Notes under the pieces: generated by a model | Databases searched by the model: none | What the model was told of the DNA's origin: nothing | What the model saw: only the letters and a program-made list of their open reading frames with translations | Shown here: in pieces, positions 13,992-21,747 of the stretch | How positions within the stretch are numbered: the stretch's first letter is position 1 | Layout: every line of letters starts with the position of its first letter | Source: Candidatus Doudnabacteria bacterium RIFCSPHIGHO2_02_FULL_46_11 | GTDB taxonomy: Bacteria > Patescibacteriota > Doudnabacteria > UBA920 > 2-02-FULL-46-11 | Direction of reading: 5' to 3' | DNA length: 24,162 bases | Assembly: GCA_001779955.1 (NCBI GenBank) | Contig: MFES01000013.1 | Location: forward strand, 11,403-35,564 | Made by a program: the position numbers and the translations under genes

Positions 13992-16134
13992 ACTTAAGGT
14001 ATGCTTCGCCCAAAGCGTATTCGTAAAGCTTGAACTCCTGCGGCGTAACAATCTTAACATTCTTAAATTCAAAATTTCTGCTGGTAAAGGCCTCAAAATT
14101 CAAGGCATGCAGCTGCCAAGGCCCATCTGCTATGGCCTCGGAAAGATAAACCGTAAAACTGTCACTCGGCCGAATTAAAGTCCCGCTCGCCGGAAGATAA
14201 GTTAAACCGGTCGATACATTACTAACGCTGGCCGGATCCACCACCAAGACGTTCGTGAAACTGAAATTGTGGCTGGTAAAGGTTAGATAAGTCATAGCCT
14301 GTTTTTTACTCGCCCTGATAATGTAAACCGTGAGGTCGTTGTTAGCCCGGACTAAAGTTCCCTCTTTCGGCGGGTAAAGAGTCCCTAAGTCGAGAGAAGA
14401 AACAAAATTTTGAGGCATTTCCAAAACATTGCCGAAGCTAAAATTGTGGCTGACGAAGGAGAGGTATGAAAGCGGCTGTTTAACGCCGTCTTTCATAATA
14501 AACACGGCCAAAGAGGCATCTCCCCGGATCAAGGAACCATCCACCGGCGGCATGGGTTTGCCTAAGGTGATTTTGCCAAAATCGTCTTCGCTCAATTCCT
14601 TGGGATTGGCCGTATCAATACCGCGCTGGCTGGCGACAAGCGGCAACAGCCATCGTTTTACGCCCCCATTTATCAAATAAAGTTCGCTGCTATTCGCAAG
14701 TTTAATAACATCGCCCTCCTGAATGTTGGTGCCTATGGGCGGCGGAGGCGGAGGTACAACAGTCGTGCCGGAAAGCACGGCCTGCAAATTTAACCGGCCG
14801 CCGCCAAGTTTATTGCCGCAGGCCCCGCCATTGCATGAGGCGAGATTTGCGCCATTGATGTCGTCAGCCGTGGAAATTATCCGTGTCTTAATCTGATCCA
14901 TGGTTAAACCGGGCTCCTTTGCCTTGAGCAAAGCCACAGCCCCGGAAACCAAGGGTGCGGCAAAGGACGTGCCGCTGCGGTAAGCGTAAACGTTTTGCTG
15001 TTCCGGTTTGCTTGGGTCAAAATAAGCGCTTAACATTCGCACACCCGGCGCGGATATATCAATGCAGTTGGCGCCGTAATTCGAAAAACTGGCCTTCTGG
15101 TCGTTAAAATCAAGGGCAGCCACGCCTAGAACATTGTTGTTGGCTCCATCACTGCAAACCGGAGAGGAAGGAGCTATATCTAAATCCGTGCCGGTAACGT
15201 GGTCATTGCCGGCCGCGGCCACGACAATCGCGCCCTTTTGGTAGGCAATGTCAGTGGCCACCTGCAGCACGGCGGCGTCAGTTAAGGTGGTCGCGCCCAA
15301 GGAAAGATTGATAATTTTTGCGTCATGTTCAGCCGCCCAAACTATGCCCTCGGCCACGTCGCTGGCCGTGCCGATGCCGTCTTTGTTCAAAACTTTCACC
15401 GGCATAAGCTTAACCGTCCAGGCTACGCCGGCAATGCCGGCAAAATTTCCGGTTATGGCGCCGATAATCGAAGTTACCGAAGTGCCGTGGCTGTTGTCGT
15501 CGGAATTAATACCGACCGGAATATCGCCGCGTGTTCTGTTTAAACAATTATTATTGGTCTCATCAACCTGGGAACAATAAACCTGGTAGCCGGCGGTAAC
15601 ACGCCCGTCCTTGAGATCCTGGTGAAGAGCGTCAATACCCGTATCAACCACGGCCACAAGCACGCCCCCGGCCTGATTTTGTATATCCCAGCCCCCGGCA
15701 GCCGAAATTTTCGGCAAGTACCATTGGGCATTAATGTTCGCAATATCTTTAGTGTAAAACTCGTCATTGGTATCAAGGGCAACACTCACCTTTTCATCGG
15801 TTTGAGCCCAGACTACGCCGTTCACCCGTAAAATTTTTGAGACCAGGCTTTGAGCCGGCTCGTCGGCGGCAAAGGTAATTCTGAATATTTTTTTCAGTTC
15901 CGGACTGCTGGAAAATTGAAATAGCTGCCTGGCGTAAATTTGCCGATCGCCAAGACCCAAGTCGTCTAAATTAAAATCGGAGTTTTCAAATTTAACCAAA
16001 ATATCAACCAGATTGTCCCCGGCTGCGGAATAGACAGTACTCCCCAGACTTGCGCCTGGGGTTTGAGCTTGGCCTGTCAGAGGGCTTAAAAGCAAGCACC
16101 CCGAAAGTAAAATTAAGACTAATCTATTTTTCAT
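13990..16134 (-). CDS. Exported S8 subtilisin-like serine protease with four tail repeats
   Basis: 714 residues. The N-terminus is a signal sequence with a possible lipobox (LSGC, Cys13), though cleavage after GQA (about 21-23) is also possible. A propeptide-like region lies at about 40-120. The S8 catalytic domain spans about 150-450 with Asp164 (VVDTGID), His216 (SHGTSV), oxyanion Asn310 (AAAGN) and Ser390 (SGTSFAAP), all present, so it should be active. A proline-rich linker (460-466) leads to four repeats of about 60 residues (about 473-714) of the same kind as in the 11976 protein. It starts three bases after the stop of the GT2 gene at 16138 and has no SD, so it is translated from the same transcript. 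Likely roles are processing of surface proteins or attack on host cells; both are guesses. Confidence 0.93.
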   Translation of the reverse strand: MKNRLVLILLSGCLLLSPLTGQAQTPGASLGSTVYSAAGDNLVDILVKFENSDFNLDDLGLGDRQIYARQLFQFSSSPELKKIFRITFAADEPAQSLVSKILRVNGVVWAQTDEKVSVALDTNDEFYTKDIANINAQWYLPKISAAGGWDIQNQAGGVLVAVVDTGIDALHQDLKDGRVTAGYQVYCSQVDETNNNCLNRTRGDIPVGINSDDNSHGTSVTSIIGAITGNFAGIAGVAWTVKLMPVKVLNKDGIGTASDVAEGIVWAAEHDAKIINLSLGATTLTDAAVLQVATDIAYQKGAIVVAAAGNDHVTGTDLDIAPSSPVCSDGANNNVLGVAALDFNDQKASFSNYGANCIDISAPGVRMLSAYFDPSKPEQQNVYAYRSGTSFAAPLVSGAVALLKAKEPGLTMDQIKTRIISTADDINGANLASCNGGACGNKLGGGRLNLQAVLSGTTVVPPPPPPIGTNIQEGDVIKLANSSELYLINGGVKRWLLPLVASQRGIDTANPKELSEDDFGKITLGKPMPPVDGSLIRGDASLAVFIMKDGVKQPLSYLSFVSHNFSFGNVLEMPQNFVSSLDLGTLYPPKEGTLVRANNDLTVYIIRASKKQAMTYLTFTSHNFSFTNVLVVDPASVSNVSTGLTYLPASGTLIRPSDSFTVYLSEAIADGPWQLHALNFEAFTSRNFEFKNVKIVTPQEFKLYEYALGEAYLK

Positions 16135-16137
16135 TTT

Positions 16138-16893
16138 TTAGACTTGGGAGGTACTGGTTTCCGTAGCCGAATCTTTGGGATTATATTTTCCGAGAATTGC
16201 CTTGGTTTTTATTTTTAAAAGATCTCGCAAACTCTGAATATAGGCCTTAAGCGGAACATGGCTCCCGCCAAACTCGCGCCAGAGCACGCCCACTTCTTTT
16301 ATCTTATGGCCGTGAATGCGGGCGATGGTCAGTACCTCCATGTCGAAACCCCAGCCGGTTATGCCCACTTGCTCAAAAATATCATGGGCTGCTTGTTTGC
16401 TGAAGGCCTTAAAACCAAGCTGGGTGTCGTGAATGCCCGGTACGGCCAAAACCTGTATCAGCAAGTTGGATATGCGCGAAAGAACAATGCGGTAAAAGGG
16501 TTGCTTGCGGGTGACATTAGACTCGTTAACATAACGCGAACCAATGACAACATCATATCCTTTGTCGAAATAAGACCAGAACTTTTCTATCTCGGAAATC
16601 GGAGTGGCATTGTCGGCGTCCATAAAAACTACATAATCTCCGGTCGAATTATGGACGCCCGTCCGGACAGCCGCGCCTTTACCGGGAATGCGCTCTTTTA
16701 TTAGACGCGCCCGCTCGACACTCGTTTCAAATAAGTTTTCGGCCACGTTGTCGGTTCGATCAACACTGTTGTTATCTACGACTATTATCTCGTACTCGTA
16801 TTTTTGCTTTTCCAGATAGCTGTCTACGTGCTTTAGAGTTTCGCCTATTCTTTTTTCTTCGTTATGGGCCGGGATGATAACTGATAGCTTCAT
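16138..16893 (-). CDS. Dolichyl-phosphate glucose/mannose synthase-like GT2
   Basis: 251 residues of the ALG5/DPM1-like GT2 branch, which charges a polyprenyl phosphate with a single sugar at the inner membrane face. Visible motifs: LSVIIPAHNEEKRIGETLKH (3-22), EIIVVDNNSVDRT, PGKGAAVRTGV, VVFMDADNATP with the DXD site, VVIGSRY, and the later HDTQLGFKAF and GWGFDMEVLTIA typical of this branch. No C-terminal membrane helices are present, as in ALG5-like soluble domains. It would supply a lipid-linked sugar for the glycan machinery in the window. It precedes the subtilase with a three-base gap. The ATG has no SD. Confidence 0.9.
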   Translation of the reverse strand: MKLSVIIPAHNEEKRIGETLKHVDSYLEKQKYEYEIIVVDNNSVDRTDNVAENLFETSVERARLIKERIPGKGAAVRTGVHNSTGDYVVFMDADNATPISEIEKFWSYFDKGYDVVIGSRYVNESNVTRKQPFYRIVLSRISNLLIQVLAVPGIHDTQLGFKAFSKQAAHDIFEQVGITGWGFDMEVLTIARIHGHKIKEVGVLWREFGGSHVPLKAYIQSLRDLLKIKTKAILGKYNPKDSATETSTSQV

Positions 16894-16897
16894 AAAG

Positions 16898-17010
16898 TTA
16901 ATTTCTCAATTTTCAATTTCTAATTTGTACACAATTTCAGAATTTATCAATTTAGAAATTAAGACATTAGATAATTGTTTTAAAATTAAAAATTTTTAAA
17001 TTATAAAATT
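16898..17010. repeat. AT-rich imperfect palindromic repeat, copy 2
   Basis: Like 13888-13991 it contains AATTTCTCAATTTTCAATTTC on one side and TTGTTTTAAAATTAAAAATT on the other, arranged as an imperfect inverted repeat. The two copies bracket the subtilase and GT2 genes. It fills the gap between the SDR stop and the GT2 start. Confidence 0.5.
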
Positions 17011-17014
17011 TGCT

Positions 17015-18226
17015 TTAGCTATTATGTGGTTTGATAAATGGTGTAAATCTGCCTGACAATAATTCGCTTAAAGAGACAGGCTCCTTTAATTGACGCTCGT
17101 CATAGGTTTCCACCACGGCCGGCCCGGCTAGCCGCTCCGGCGGCGCAGTTTTTAGCCAGTAACTTTTAATCAAACTTTCTAAATCTTGAAGCCGGTTCTG
17201 AAAACCCAAAACTTCCAGGGACTGAATTTTTTCGTCAGAGGCTATTTCCCATAGCCCATCATCCGCGGCGCGCATGGTCGGCACCATCTTATTCGTCACC
17301 GTCATGGCGGCCTCGATCAAATTATCGAGCGAGGTCCTGGTGCCCGGCACCGAATAAACCATTGAACCAGAGCTTGTTTTTAAATGGTCGGCCGCTAAAA
17401 TAACGGCGGAAACCGCATCTTCCTGGGAAATAAGCTCCACTTCCGCCGAGCCCTCTTTGACGTTAGCGACACTCATAAAATTGGCTTTGCCGGCCGCGGT
17501 GTTTAAAACCGCTTGCAGGGGGTCTTCAAAAACAAGAACGGAGGGATCAACGCCGGCCAGCTCTATTTCACAGCCAATGCGGGGAAATCGAAGAGCAATG
17601 GAGTTCAAACCAAAACTGTGATGGTAAAAATTCAGGACCTGTTCGAACAAAATCTTGCTTCGCGCATAAACAGAGCCGCAGTCAAAACTGGAACGATAAA
17701 TGACTTTAGAAACCTCGTTTTTGACCAAAAACTTCAGGAATTGAAGCCCACCCTCAACATTGCTCAACATATATTCGTCGGGCAGGGCGGCACTTTCCAG
17801 ATGTCCGGATTTTTCCGCAAAATGCACCACTGCATCAAACTTGTGATTTTCAAAAATTTGGGACAAAAGCTCTTGATTGCGGTAGTCCCCCTCATAGAAT
17901 TCCACATTTTCCGGAATTCTGGCTCGGTCGCCCTTAGACAAATCATCTATTATTACTACTTCGTAATTTTCGGTTAAAAGAGCGCGAACTACGGCTGAAC
18001 CAAACCGTCCGGCGCCGCCGGTAAAGAGAACTTTATCCTTTTTTAGGGGCAGTTCTTGTCTGTGTGTTTCCAGGCTTTTCAGATATTTTGCCTTATTTAC
18101 AAGATTCTCATAAACCTTAAAGTCCAAAACCGCAATTCTTGGGCTATCTTTTTCTAAAATAACAAAAGTACCGTCGCTTTCACCTATTAATTCCAGTATT
18201 TCCTTTAAGGCCTGTTTTGATAGCAT
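17015..18226 (-). CDS. Extended SDR epimerase/dehydratase with Phd-like N-terminal domain
   Basis: 403 residues from ATG at 18226; a TTG one codon earlier is disfavoured because AAGGA lies 4 bases before the ATG. Residues about 1-60 (FVILEKDSPRIAVLDFKVYE) resemble the strand-strand-helix of Phd/YefM antitoxins. Residues about 65-330 are an extended SDR: the NAD(P) motif TGGAGRFG at 69-76, DDLSKGDR after strand 2, and YARSK with Tyr187 and Lys191 as the catalytic YxxxK. The stretch between SSFDCGS and YARSK is shorter than in GalE-type enzymes, so the pocket may be altered. It probably makes a nucleotide sugar for the surrounding transferases; the exact reaction is unknown. Confidence 0.82.
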   Translation of the reverse strand: MLSKQALKEILELIGESDGTFVILEKDSPRIAVLDFKVYENLVNKAKYLKSLETHRQELPLKKDKVLFTGGAGRFGSAVVRALLTENYEVVIIDDLSKGDRARIPENVEFYEGDYRNQELLSQIFENHKFDAVVHFAEKSGHLESAALPDEYMLSNVEGGLQFLKFLVKNEVSKVIYRSSFDCGSVYARSKILFEQVLNFYHHSFGLNSIALRFPRIGCEIELAGVDPSVLVFEDPLQAVLNTAAGKANFMSVANVKEGSAEVELISQEDAVSAVILAADHLKTSSGSMVYSVPGTRTSLDNLIEAAMTVTNKMVPTMRAADDGLWEIASDEKIQSLEVLGFQNRLQDLESLIKSYWLKTAPPERLAGPAVVETYDERQLKEPVSLSELLSGRFTPFIKPHNS

Positions 18227-18524
18227 CAAATCCTTAAAAACTATGAATATTCGTAATTTAAATTAACATTTTTGCCCCTTTTCCGCAAACCCAGCACACC
18301 ATAACGGCAATATTGCTATTTGATAAATTTTCGTTTCACTTATTAAGAAAATACCGCCATTAAACATGGATAATAATTTTGAAAAATGCGCGCAACAAAG
18401 GTTAAATTTATTGCCGTTTGGTGTCTGGACAAACAAAAATCCGCCTGGGCGGAATTCAATTAGTTTTTCACTCGATCGCCGAGCCGAAGGATTGTCTTCG
18501 GCTCGGCGACGGTTGCAGGACTCG
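18227..18524. other. Gap between the SDR gene and cassette 3
   Basis: The region holds the AT-rich promoter side of the SDR gene (about 18227-18360; a weak minus-strand pair TTGCGG and TAATTT is possible) and the two hairpins that end cassette 3. GCAATATTGC near 18312 is a short palindrome. No gene is supported; a long plus-strand frame over 18366-18998 is antisense to cassette 3 and was rejected. Confidence 0.4.
18430..18508 (-). terminator. Double hairpin terminator of cassette 3
   Basis: Seventeen bases past the stop is a perfect 13-bp stem CGCCGAGCCGAAG/CTTCGGCTCGGCG (18477-18489, 18496-18508). It is followed by a shorter stem TCCGCC/GGCGGA (18440-18453) with ATTTTTGTTTG after it on the minus strand, a standard intrinsic terminator. 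Confidence 0.7.
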
Positions 18525-18839
18525 TCAGTCCATCGGCAGTACGACGCAGATCCCGGCCAGTCGCGCCAGGAAAGCGTGTTGGTTGCAAAGTTCGAAAATC
18601 CCAGAGTGAACCTCGCCCTCCGACAAGCCGTTTCTGCCGGCGTGGATGAGAATGATCCGAGTAATCACCTGAGGCGGCAGGGGTGCCCTCAACCCCTCTT
18701 CGATCGCCTGTACGATCTCGTGTACCTCACTGAGACATCGCGCTACCCTCTCCAACTGCCGTTGGCGATGGACGGCCAGTGCGTCATCCCTGGAGTCCGC
18801 CGCGGCCTGAACGCCGGTCGCACTGCCCTGCAATTGCAT
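18525..18839 (-). CDS. Small GC-rich cassette gene 3, unknown function
   Basis: A 104-residue protein that I do not recognise. It looks mostly helical: a charged, glutamine- and arginine-rich first half (LAVHRQRQLERVARCLSEVH) followed by EIVQAIEEGLRAPLPPQVIT and a more hydrophobic end (HAFLARLAGICVVLPMD). No signal peptide or membrane helix is evident. The start at 18839 is supported by AGGAGG eight bases upstream. It has a separate -10 box, a hairpin in its leader, a strong double terminator, high GC and a TGA stop. Element C lies upstream beyond a terminator, the same order as in cassettes 1 and 2. A small DNA-associated or regulatory protein would fit its size, but there is no direct evidence. 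Confidence 0.6.
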   Translation of the reverse strand: MQLQGSATGVQAAADSRDDALAVHRQRQLERVARCLSEVHEIVQAIEEGLRAPLPPQVITRIILIHAGRNGLSEGEVHSGIFELCNQHAFLARLAGICVVLPMD

Positions 18840-18863
18840 AAGCTCTTCCTCCTACCTGGGTTT

Positions 18864-18928
18864 CCCGGAAAAAGCCGGGCCTGGTGTATCGCTAAACTAA
18901 GTATAAACAAACGCAGGCAAAAACAAAA
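18864..18928 (-). promoter_or_regulatory. Putative promoter and leader hairpin of cassette 3
   Basis: TATACT at 18900-18905 (minus strand) is a good -10; the -35 17 bases upstream, TTTTGT (18923-18928), is weak and lies inside the preceding terminator. The leader contains the hairpin CCCGG/CCGGG around 18864-18880, then the SD AGGAGG. Confidence 0.4.
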
Positions 18929-18944
18929 CCCGCAAAAACGGGTT
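18914..18944 (-). terminator. Intrinsic terminator after element C
   Basis: A 6-bp stem AACCCG/CGGGTT (18927-18932, 18939-18944) is followed on the minus strand by TTTTGTTTTTG. It would stop transcripts reading through the GT4 gene at 19193 and element C, just as 11697-11733 does after element B. Confidence 0.65.
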
Positions 18945-18989
18945 CTTAATACACCGCCAAGGAAGCAAAAATTTGAGAAAATTTCCCGG

Positions 18990-19180
18990 ACCCCATGAAG
19001 CTTTTATTTCTCTAGGTCGATAGGAACGATTGCTTGCGAGAAAAACGTCCCGCAGGCGATCAGGCTTGGTTCTGCTGATCGCCGAGGGAGAGCGGAAGTT
19101 TTTCGTCCGACCCTTTGGTCGGGCACCGACATAAAATCGTCGGTGCTGTAGAAATTTTATTCTGTTTTTTCAAGCAAGTA
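18990..19180. other. Structured repeat element, copy C
   Basis: Plus-strand blocks: ATGAAGC (18995-19001, a degenerate form of ATGGAAGCC), GAGAAAAAC (19038-19046), TCCCGCA (19048-19054), helix GGCGATCAG/CTGATCGCC (19055-19063, 19075-19083), GA, GGGA (19086-19089) pairing with TCCC, hairpin CCGACC/GGTCGG (19107-19112, 19117-19122), hairpin ACCGAC/GTCGGT (19125-19130, 19139-19144) and TTATTCTGTTTTTTC. TGCTTG/CAAGCA closes the structure outside the A/T helix. It follows the stop of the GT4 gene at 19193 on the minus strand. Confidence 0.65.
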
Positions 19181-19192
19181 AGCGTGACTAAT

Positions 19193-20326
19193 TTACGCCA
19201 ATTTTTGCACCATTAGCTTTCGGCGTTCCGCGGAATTCATGTAAATATTTTCTATGCGTTTGGCGATGTACTGCCAATCAAAATCGCGTATTACCCGTTC
19301 GGCAAGCAAGGCGCTTCGCTCGCGATACTTTTCTTCATTGCCTAAAACTAAACGCAGTTTTGAGGCCAAATCAAGATGATGCTTGCTCTTAAAGCTCGGG
19401 GCATCGGCGCGGACAATCAGCATGTGCTCTGGAATATCAGAGACAATAATCGGTACTCCGGTAGTCGCGGCCTCAAGCAAGGTCATAGGCAAGCCCTCGA
19501 TTTCCGAAGGCTGCACGAATAGTGAAGCGCCGCGATAAATGGCGCCAAGCTTGGAAGACGGCTGCCAACCCAAAAAATGAATTCTGTGGCTGCCATTGGC
19601 CAGTGAACGCAACCGAGCTTCATCGCTGTCGTTATGTGTAGCCGAACCAACAATAACTAAGTGGTAATTGGGAAAATCCTTTTCTATCAGATGAAAAGCA
19701 TTTATTAAAAAATCTAAACCCTTGGAACGAATCAGCCTGGAGACGGCTAAAATATATTTCTCGGGCAACACCGGATGAGTAATGGCATGGACTGGCAAGT
19801 TGGTAAAACCATTCGGCACCATGCTTACATGGCGGCGATAAATTGCTTCAAGGTCCATGGCCACAACTGGGCTAATGGCAACCACTTCATCGGCTAGGGC
19901 CATACCCACAGCCTCGCCGCAGCGCATAGCAAAACGAGCGAGCGGTCCCCACTGCGGGCGCTGGGTTTCGTAAGTGTGATGAGTAAAAACTAAAGTTGTT
20001 GAAGGCTTTAAGAACCAAGGCAAAAACATGAAGAAAGCCGGACCGAGCGAATGATAATGAATCACATCCACTTTTCTAAACAGCACATCAATGGTGGCAA
20101 AAAGCGTGGCAATAATCGTGTCCCAAGCCTTAACCGGAATTGATGGCAAAGTTACAACCTTTACGCCTTGCGGGAGTTTGGCATCACCTATTAAGTAAGT
20201 ACTGCGGGAATAGGCCAAAACCTCATGTCCGCGCTTAGCCAAAGCACAAGACAGTTCTTCAACATGTCTTTCTACGCCGCCCTGGCTGACTGGTATTCCT
20301 TTTTGTCCGATAAATGCAATTCTCAT
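19193..20326 (-). CDS. GT4 family glycosyltransferase
   Basis: 377 residues with a complete GT-B fold. The N-terminal domain opens with MRIAFIGQKGIPVSQGGVER (the glycine-rich acceptor-side loop) and has IHYHSLGPAFFMFLP. The C-terminal donor domain has EKYILAVSRLIRSKGLDFLI and EIEGLPMTLLEAATTGVPII with the E-x7-E motif, so it should be active. It would add a hexose from a nucleotide sugar to a lipid-linked glycan. A weak terminator and about 100 bases separate it from the gene at 20431, so it may have its own transcript; TTGACA at 20389-20394 is a possible -35 with a poor -10. No SD precedes the ATG. Confidence 0.92.
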   Translation of the reverse strand: MRIAFIGQKGIPVSQGGVERHVEELSCALAKRGHEVLAYSRSTYLIGDAKLPQGVKVVTLPSIPVKAWDTIIATLFATIDVLFRKVDVIHYHSLGPAFFMFLPWFLKPSTTLVFTHHTYETQRPQWGPLARFAMRCGEAVGMALADEVVAISPVVAMDLEAIYRRHVSMVPNGFTNLPVHAITHPVLPEKYILAVSRLIRSKGLDFLINAFHLIEKDFPNYHLVIVGSATHNDSDEARLRSLANGSHRIHFLGWQPSSKLGAIYRGASLFVQPSEIEGLPMTLLEAATTGVPIIVSDIPEHMLIVRADAPSFKSKHHLDLASKLRLVLGNEEKYRERSALLAERVIRDFDWQYIAKRIENIYMNSAERRKLMVQKLA

Positions 20327-20370
20327 AAAAATGGGCCCACGAAATCTTATTTAGTACGACTAAGTAACTT

Positions 20371-20397
20371 ACATAAAAAATACCCTTTTGTCAAGGG
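20371..20397 (-). terminator. Weak intrinsic terminator after the GT4 gene at 20431
   Basis: The stem CCCTT/AAGGG (20383-20387, 20393-20397) is followed on the minus strand by TATTTTTTATG. The stem is only five pairs, and TTGACA within it may instead serve as a -35 box for the next gene. Confidence 0.4.
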
Positions 20398-20430
20398 CTG
20401 AGGCAAAGGCATAATGTAACCTAAACTAAC

Positions 20431-21645
20431 CTAGCTAGCGGCTTTATTTTTGTTCACCAGGTCTAAATAAATTGAATGAAGCGCTTGATAATGCTTATCA
20501 GCCCCGAAGTTTCTTTTACAATATATCTTGGCGTCTTTTGCCATTTGTTCTCGCTTCTGCCTGTCGCTCAAAAGTTGCTTTATTAAAACCGCGGCATCGG
20601 CGGCGGCTGAGCTTTTAAAAGGATCAAAAAGCAAACCTGTTTCTCGGTCTTTTACCAATTCCGGAATTGCGCCAATATTTGAGGCTACTGATGGCGTACC
20701 CTGGAGTCCGGCCTCTAAAATATTCAAGCCAAAACTTTCAGCAACAACTGATGGCACAAAAAGCAACGATGCTTTTCTATAAAGTTTAAGCAATTCTTCG
20801 CCGCGCTTCTCGCCCAACTTTTCCATATTTGGTAAATCAGGTAGTGTTATTGGTCCCTCACCTACTACCACGAATTTGACGTCAGGCAAAAGCGTGGCTG
20901 TTTCAAGTAAAAGGTCAGTTCCCTTTTCTTTATAAAGTCCCCCAACAAATAAAACAAAATTTTCATCAATTTTAGTTTCTGTGTTTTCCGGCATCAGAGT
21001 AAAATTTGATACAACTTTAATTATTTCCTCTGGGAAATTATATTCAATTAAATTTCGCCTAACCGATTCACTGGGTGCCAAAACCAAATCAACATTACGT
21101 TCATAATAACGAAATAGCTTATAAAACAACCACTCCAGCGAAACACCTAAAGATGCCAAATAGGAATTTTTGATCTTTTTCAAAACAAAACATTTCCAAG
21201 CGTGTAAAAATATATTTTTCGGACAAGGTTGACCGCAATTTAAATGATAACCAGGGCAGACAAGTTTGTAATCATGCGCAGTTAAGACTATTGGTATTTT
21301 GTATTTTTTAAATACGGAAAAAATCGACGGCGAAATTTGATGGTAAATATTATGCAGATGTACTACCTCCGGCTTCACAACTTTAAACAGTCGCCAAAGT
21401 TTCCAAATGGCCTCAAGTGAATAAAATGACTTAAGTAATTTTGGCACAACCTTCATAGTAATCTTTGCTGTAGGTACTTGAGACAAAAAATACTTTGAGT
21501 ATTTTGAAGGCAAGTTTTGCGGATGATTCATTGAAAACACCGACACTTCGTGCCCATGTTTTTCTAACAGCTCTATTTCATCTAAAAAGATTATTTCCGC
21601 GCCACGGCGGCGGTAAAAAAATTTGTTAATTTGAAGTATTTTCAT
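20431..21645 (-). CDS. GT4 family glycosyltransferase with cysteine cluster
   Basis: 404 residues, complete GT-B fold. MKILQINKFFYRRRGAEIIF opens the first domain, and VVHLHNIYHQISPSIF and VLTAHDYKLVCPGYHLNCGQ follow. A four-cysteine group (CPG...NCGQPCPK...WKC) in the first domain is a recognised feature of one GT4 subgroup and may bind zinc. The donor domain shows FVLFVGGLYKEKGTDLLLE and ESFGLNILEAGLQGTPSVAS with E-x7-E. It follows the O-antigen-ligase-like gene by 33 bases and is probably cotranscribed from 23341. It ends in TAG and has no SD. Confidence 0.92.
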   Translation of the reverse strand: MKILQINKFFYRRRGAEIIFLDEIELLEKHGHEVSVFSMNHPQNLPSKYSKYFLSQVPTAKITMKVVPKLLKSFYSLEAIWKLWRLFKVVKPEVVHLHNIYHQISPSIFSVFKKYKIPIVLTAHDYKLVCPGYHLNCGQPCPKNIFLHAWKCFVLKKIKNSYLASLGVSLEWLFYKLFRYYERNVDLVLAPSESVRRNLIEYNFPEEIIKVVSNFTLMPENTETKIDENFVLFVGGLYKEKGTDLLLETATLLPDVKFVVVGEGPITLPDLPNMEKLGEKRGEELLKLYRKASLLFVPSVVAESFGLNILEAGLQGTPSVASNIGAIPELVKDRETGLLFDPFKSSAAADAAVLIKQLLSDRQKREQMAKDAKIYCKRNFGADKHYQALHSIYLDLVNKNKAAS

Positions 21646-21660
21646 AAGTATCGATTCTAA

Positions 21661-21747
21661 TATACTAATAATACTAATCTAAATGCTAATGCTACCAATA
21701 TTAGTTTCATTCGTATGCTTATTCGTATCATTAGCACCCATTCGTAT
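21661..21747. repeat. Short-word repeat ATTCGTAT/CTAAT
   Basis: Three copies of ATTCGTAT (21709-21716, 21721-21728, 21740-21747) are mixed with several CTAAT/ACTAAT words. The tract covers the 3' end of the O-antigen-ligase-like gene and the gap after it, and supplies its odd C-terminal tail. Confidence 0.5.

Noticed and set aside
18366..18998. Plus-strand ORF of 210 codons
   Set aside because: It runs antisense through cassette 3, its terminators and the upstream terminator. Its protein is arginine/serine-rich without recognisable pattern. The minus-strand gene has an SD and promoter.
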